A program made the position numbers and the translations under genes. Shown in pieces: positions 6,492 through 8,851 of a stretch of DNA of 8,851 nucleotides. Position 1 is the first letter of the stretch. The number at the start of each line of letters is the position of its first letter. Below the pieces are notes generated by a model. That model saw only the letters and a list, made by a program, of their open reading frames with translations. It was not told the DNA's origin and did no database searches. The stretch comes from Bacteroidales bacterium UBA6340 (lineage in GTDB: Bacteria > Bacteroidota > Bacteroidia > Bacteroidales > Paludibacteraceae): contig DJSG01000082.1 in NCBI GenBank assembly GCA_002440265.1, positions 14,619 through 23,469 of the forward strand, in the 5' to 3' direction.

Positions 6492-8420
6492 TCAGTGTTG
6501 CAGCAGGTATGTGGTCTTGCCGTTGATGATATATACACCTGCGGGCAGGGTATTTATCTCTGCGGCACCGGCGTTCTCCATCAGCAGCACACCTTGCAGG
6601 TTATATACGTTGTGTACGGACTGTACGCCTGCGTTCTCAACCGAAGTGCTAGTACCGCTTACCGTAATGGTGGTGTTTGCATTGATATTGAGGCTATATA
6701 TACCCTCTTCATCAGCCGACAAAGCGGTGTTGTTGGCGAGTACGGTGCCCGTAGCCTTGAAGGCTATCTTGGTGTCCGTCAGTACATTGAGAGCGGTAGT
6801 GATGTCTGTTACGGGTACTATCACATCGCGTACTACATCCGTCACCGCAGCACCGTCTTTCACATCGAAAGCCACAGTGTATGTAGCAGGCTCTGCTTTT
6901 AGGTAGGCTTTCAGCACATCGCCGTCCGCCAAGGTGAGGTTGAATGTTGTGCTTGCGTCCTGCTTTACATCGTTCACATAGAAATATACCGTGGTATTAC
7001 CATCCAACCAGAATGACGCTTGCGCAGGATTATCAAACGATGCATCAAACTGTACGAGGTTGTACCCGTTGTTCACTGTACCATTTGGACCAAAAGTAAA
7101 CAACTCGGTACTATTATTGCGGTCTTGTACCTGCAATGTAAAATTACCACCATGAGTTGACAATGCCTTGTTGTCAATGTAGAATACAGCCTTTTGGTCG
7201 CGGCTAATTGCACTGGTGGTCAGCGTATAGACTTTGCCCGCTGCGGTCTCGATAGCCTTCGGATAGGAACTGACGCTGCTCTTATAATCGTTGTTTTCCG
7301 CGTCCACAAAAGTCTCTACTTGGCAACCTGCTTTGCTCGTAACAAACAGATATTTGCTATTCTCGCTCATTTCAATCACATTCTTGCCGTCTGCCAGTGG
7401 GATAACGGTAGCCGATGACGAACTGAAATTCGTCTGGTTATACTTGTATGCCGTGATGCGGTCGGCGTGGTCAATGTCAATCGTAATCGTATAGGTGGCG
7501 TACTTGTGTGCGTAATACTTGATGGTATAGCCATTCTTGTCGGACACAAACAGCGATGCGTTGCCATAGAAATAGATATTCTCATTGCCGTTTGTCACCA
7601 CGGAGTCGCACTTGTAATCAGCGGTGTTGCCCGTGTAGGTAATCGTGCTACCCCATTTCACGGTGAAGTTCTCGTCTGCCCAGTTGGTGACTGCCACGTC
7701 ATTCACCTTGACTTCGGTGATAAATCCTGCCTCATCACCTGCTACAAAGTGCACAGGCACGTCCACATCGGGGTAGTTTGCCAGAATAGTCACTTTATCA
7801 CCGTCAGCAACGTCCAGCGAATAGTAGTTGCTCGTAATATCTTTGTCATTGATTTTCACCTGATACAGATTGCTGCCGTTCAGGTAGAACGGAGACTCGG
7901 CACCTGTTTGCCCTTTGGGGATAAATGCCACCTCATTATCGCCGTTCTGCAATGTAATGGTCTGATAGTTGCCGCGTTGCAGTCTTACTTTGCTTGCATC
8001 GTCCACATAGACGTTGCACTTTGCCGTACGCAAATCGGCATACACGAATGATGTAACCGTGTACACGTTGCCGTTGGAGGTGCCATAGTCATTGGCGTAC
8101 AAACTGATAGAGCAGGAGTTGTTGCTCACATATACGTTGCTCGTATTTCCATTTGCGTCACGGCAAGAGACAGAGGTTAATCCGTAGTCTGCAGTCTTTG
8201 CCGATACGCTCAGATACACATATCCGTATTGTCCGTCGGTCTCGGTGTCGAATGACAGGGTATTTGCACCTGTTACGATAGCAATGGCTGTGCCATTGTT
8301 GGATACCGATACATGGTCAGCGTTATCTACATTCAGCGTAATGCTAATTTTAGCGGCAGACAGATTCGTCATGCCGACAGTTGCTACAAGAGCAAACAAC
8401 AATGTAATAATTTTCTTCAT
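6492..8420 (-). CDS. Secreted beta-rich repeat protein of unrecognised family with a Por-like C-terminal tail
   Basis: A 642-residue exported protein I cannot assign to a named family. Residues 1-23 are a clear signal peptide (MKKIITLLFALVATVG, cleavage near LSAA|K). The mature part is rich in Thr, Val, Asn, Tyr and Asp and looks all-beta. Related strands recur near residues 24, 134, 309, 409 and 513: ITLNVDNADHVSV, CNVYVDDASKVRL and ITIDIDHADRITA are alike, and later strands pair as FYLNGSNLYQVKINDKDI / FWLDGNTTVYFYVNDVKQ with following LDVADGDKVTI / LTLADGDVLKA. This suggests about five or six tandem Ig-like or jelly-roll units of 80-105 residues. Residues 602-636 (VHNVYNLQG, then LPAGVYIINGK) match the core of a short Por-type tail, but the protein ends TTYLLQH instead of the usual basic KxxxK strand. 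It is the first gene of the cluster and has a long structured leader. A stalk, adhesin or matrix protein is plausible; no catalytic motif is visible. Confidence 0.93.
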   Translation of the reverse strand: MKKIITLLFALVATVGMTNLSAAKISITLNVDNADHVSVSNNGTAIAIVTGANTLSFDTETDGQYGYVYLSVSAKTADYGLTSVSCRDANGNTSNVYVSNNSCSISLYANDYGTSNGNVYTVTSFVYADLRTAKCNVYVDDASKVRLQRGNYQTITLQNGDNEVAFIPKGQTGAESPFYLNGSNLYQVKINDKDITSNYYSLDVADGDKVTILANYPDVDVPVHFVAGDEAGFITEVKVNDVAVTNWADENFTVKWGSTITYTGNTADYKCDSVVTNGNENIYFYGNASLFVSDKNGYTIKYYAHKYATYTITIDIDHADRITAYKYNQTNFSSSSATVIPLADGKNVIEMSENSKYLFVTSKAGCQVETFVDAENNDYKSSVSSYPKAIETAAGKVYTLTTSAISRDQKAVFYIDNKALSTHGGNFTLQVQDRNNSTELFTFGPNGTVNNGYNLVQFDASFDNPAQASFWLDGNTTVYFYVNDVKQDASTTFNLTLADGDVLKAYLKAEPATYTVAFDVKDGAAVTDVVRDVIVPVTDITTALNVLTDTKIAFKATGTVLANNTALSADEEGIYSLNINANTTITVSGTSTSVENAGVQSVHNVYNLQGVLLMENAGAAEINTLPAGVYIINGKTTYLLQH

Positions 8421-8447
8421 AACCTAAAATTTTTAGTTGTTAATATA

Positions 8448-8585
8448 TGATTATCACTTACATCTTTTGTTTGTGTTTTTTAGGCTGTTGATTGTCCGGT
8501 TATTATGTGCCCATTGCATGGGTTCACGAAAAGGGTCGTTTTTTGTGATACATTAAAACGGGGCGAACTACACTTGATTATCACT
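8448..8585. repeat. Pair of exact 11-nt direct repeats, TGATTATCACT
   Basis: TGATTATCACT occurs at 8448-8458 and again at 8575-8585, start to start 127 nt. An exact 11-nt repeat in a region this short is uncommon but not impossible by chance. It may be a paired regulator site in the leader; no function is shown. Confidence 0.35.
8510..8546. repeat. Inner arm of the imperfect inverted repeat
   Basis: Read on the plus strand this arm runs CCCATTGCATGGGTTCACGA, then AAAGGGTCG, six T and GT, the inverted partner of 8697-8735. Its outer end also holds a small dyad, CCCAT (8510-8514) and ATGGG (8518-8522). It ends about 90 nt before the start codon of the 642-residue gene. The pair may be ends of a small miniature mobile element, two copies of one protein-binding site, or one long RNA stem. 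Confidence 0.75.
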
Positions 8586-8692
8586 CCACACTTTCTTTAT
8601 TTTTCCTTTCCCTGCGTTGTGAAACGCGGTATTGTGTACGTGCTTCACCCTAATAAAGCACAACTATCATATTACGCATATTCCTTTTGACA

Positions 8693-8725
8693 GGGTACAA
8701 AAAAACGACCGTTTATCGTGTACCC
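8693..8725. promoter_or_regulatory. Nested dyad inside the outer repeat arm
   Basis: GGGTACA (8693-8699) is the reverse complement of TGTACCC (8719-8725). Inside it, AAACG (8703-8707) and CGTTT (8710-8714) form a second dyad. The corresponding place near the inner arm keeps a weaker version (GTTCAC at 8522-8527 against GTGATAC at 8545-8551). As DNA it looks like an operator; as RNA it could be a small hairpin close to the 5' end. Confidence 0.45.
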
Positions 8726-8735
8726 ATATAAGGGG
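8697..8735. repeat. Outer (promoter-proximal) arm of a 37-39 nt imperfect inverted repeat
   Basis: Read on the minus strand this arm runs CCCCTTATATGGGTACACGA, then TAAACGGTCG, seven T and GT. It pairs with 8510-8546 with 32 identities in 39 columns, counting two single-base gaps. Exactly 150 nt separate the arms. The arm begins within a few nt of the predicted RNA 5' end, so in RNA it could form the 5' strand of a long stem. Confidence 0.75.
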
Positions 8736-8744
8736 TTGCGCCTG

Positions 8745-8776
8745 CAAAGGTATAACATATATTTCACTTGTGCAAG
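8745..8776 (-). promoter_or_regulatory. Bacteroidetes-type promoter candidate for the 642-residue gene
   Basis: The minus strand carries TACCTTTG at 8752-8745, a full match to the TAnnTTTG -7 box of the Bacteroidetes primary sigma factor. CTTG lies at 8776-8773, 20 nt upstream, in place of the TTTG -33 box and within the normal 19-21 nt spacing. Transcription would begin near 8738-8741, which is at the outer edge of the inverted-repeat arm at 8697-8735. I found no other TAnnTTTG box on the minus strand between here and the start codon. The start site is inferred from spacing only. Confidence 0.6.
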
Positions 8777-8778
8777 TG
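8765..8778. promoter_or_regulatory. Dyad overlapping the -33 box: possible operator
   Basis: CACTTG (8765-8770) and CAAGTG (8773-8778) form a perfect 6-bp dyad with a 2-nt centre. It covers the candidate -33 box, where a bound regulator would compete with or contact RNA polymerase. The regulator is not in the window. The role is inferred; short dyads also arise by chance. Confidence 0.35.
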
Positions 8779-8851
8779 TGCAGTGTGTTTTTTATGTATA
8801 GCCCATTCTATCGGCAGGGGAAAATATGCATATTGTCGGCTTAATCACATA

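Larger units (their letters stand above)
8421..8851. other. Gene-free leader and promoter region
   Basis: No convincing coding sequence lies here on either strand; the open frames are short and lack family-like composition. The region is A/T-rich and dense in dyads and repeats: a promoter candidate, a dyad over its -33 box, two inverted-repeat arms, a nested dyad and an 11-nt direct repeat, each listed separately. If the promoter is real, the transcript has an untranslated leader of roughly 315-320 nt. Just before the start codon the minus strand reads A/T-rich with a short TAAAA/TTTTA palindrome (8424-8436) and no purine-rich ribosome binding site, which is usual for Bacteroidetes. Confidence 0.7.

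Noticed and set aside
8505..8690. 61-codon plus-strand open frame in the leader
   Set aside because: It crosses the inner inverted-repeat arm, has no promoter box or family resemblance, and reads as chance in A/T-rich sequence.
8472..8794. Exact 11-nt repeat TGTGTTTTTTA at 8472-8482 and 8784-8794 as a target-site duplication around the inverted repeat
   Set aside because: Neither copy abuts the arms (27 and 48 nt away) and the sequence is low complexity.
8632..8844. 70-codon plus-strand open frame in the leader
   Set aside because: It overlaps the outer repeat arm and the minus-strand promoter candidate; Cys/Tyr/His-rich composition without domain signal.

Overview
The window looks like chromosomal DNA of a Bacteroidota bacterium, most likely order Bacteroidales. 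Three large genes lie head to tail on the minus strand. Each encodes a protein with an N-terminal signal peptide and a C-terminal tail resembling a type IX secretion (Por) sorting domain. Start codons have A/T-rich upstream sequence rather than clear Shine-Dalgarno sites, and the one convincing promoter candidate has the Bacteroidetes form (TTTG-like -33 box, TAnnTTTG -7 box). I could not assign a genus.

Layout in the direction of transcription (right to left): (1) 8851-8421 is a gene-free leader. It holds a promoter candidate with a dyad over its -33 box, two 37-39 nt arms of an imperfect inverted repeat separated by exactly 150 nt, a nested dyad in the outer arm, an 11-nt direct repeat and three very short ORFs. 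(2) 8420-6492 encodes a 642-residue secreted beta-rich repeat protein of no family I recognise. (3) 6491-6405 is a spacer with a perfect 13-bp hairpin. (4) 6404-4113 encodes a secreted subtilisin-like (S8) serine protease with an intact catalytic triad and a large insertion. (5) After only 17 nt, 4095-385 encodes a 1236-residue secreted leucine-rich-repeat protein built as three copies of a cap / LRR / Ig-like module. (6) 384-1 is gene-free. It contains three hairpins, including a strong bidirectional terminator, a degenerate 21-23 nt tandem repeat, and two tandem 68-bp copies of a REP-like element.

The protease and LRR genes are almost certainly co-transcribed. The 642-residue gene is probably first in the same unit, with the 13-bp hairpin able to lower or uncouple downstream expression. 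The simplest joint reading is a surface or secreted set: a protease, a large binding protein and a second repeat-rich structural or binding protein, all sent through the same export route. That shared task is inference; substrates and partners are not visible. I found no RNA genes, CRISPR array, transposase, integrase or phage gene. The least ordinary parts are the leader inverted repeat, the threefold module in the LRR protein, and the repeat-dense 3' flank.
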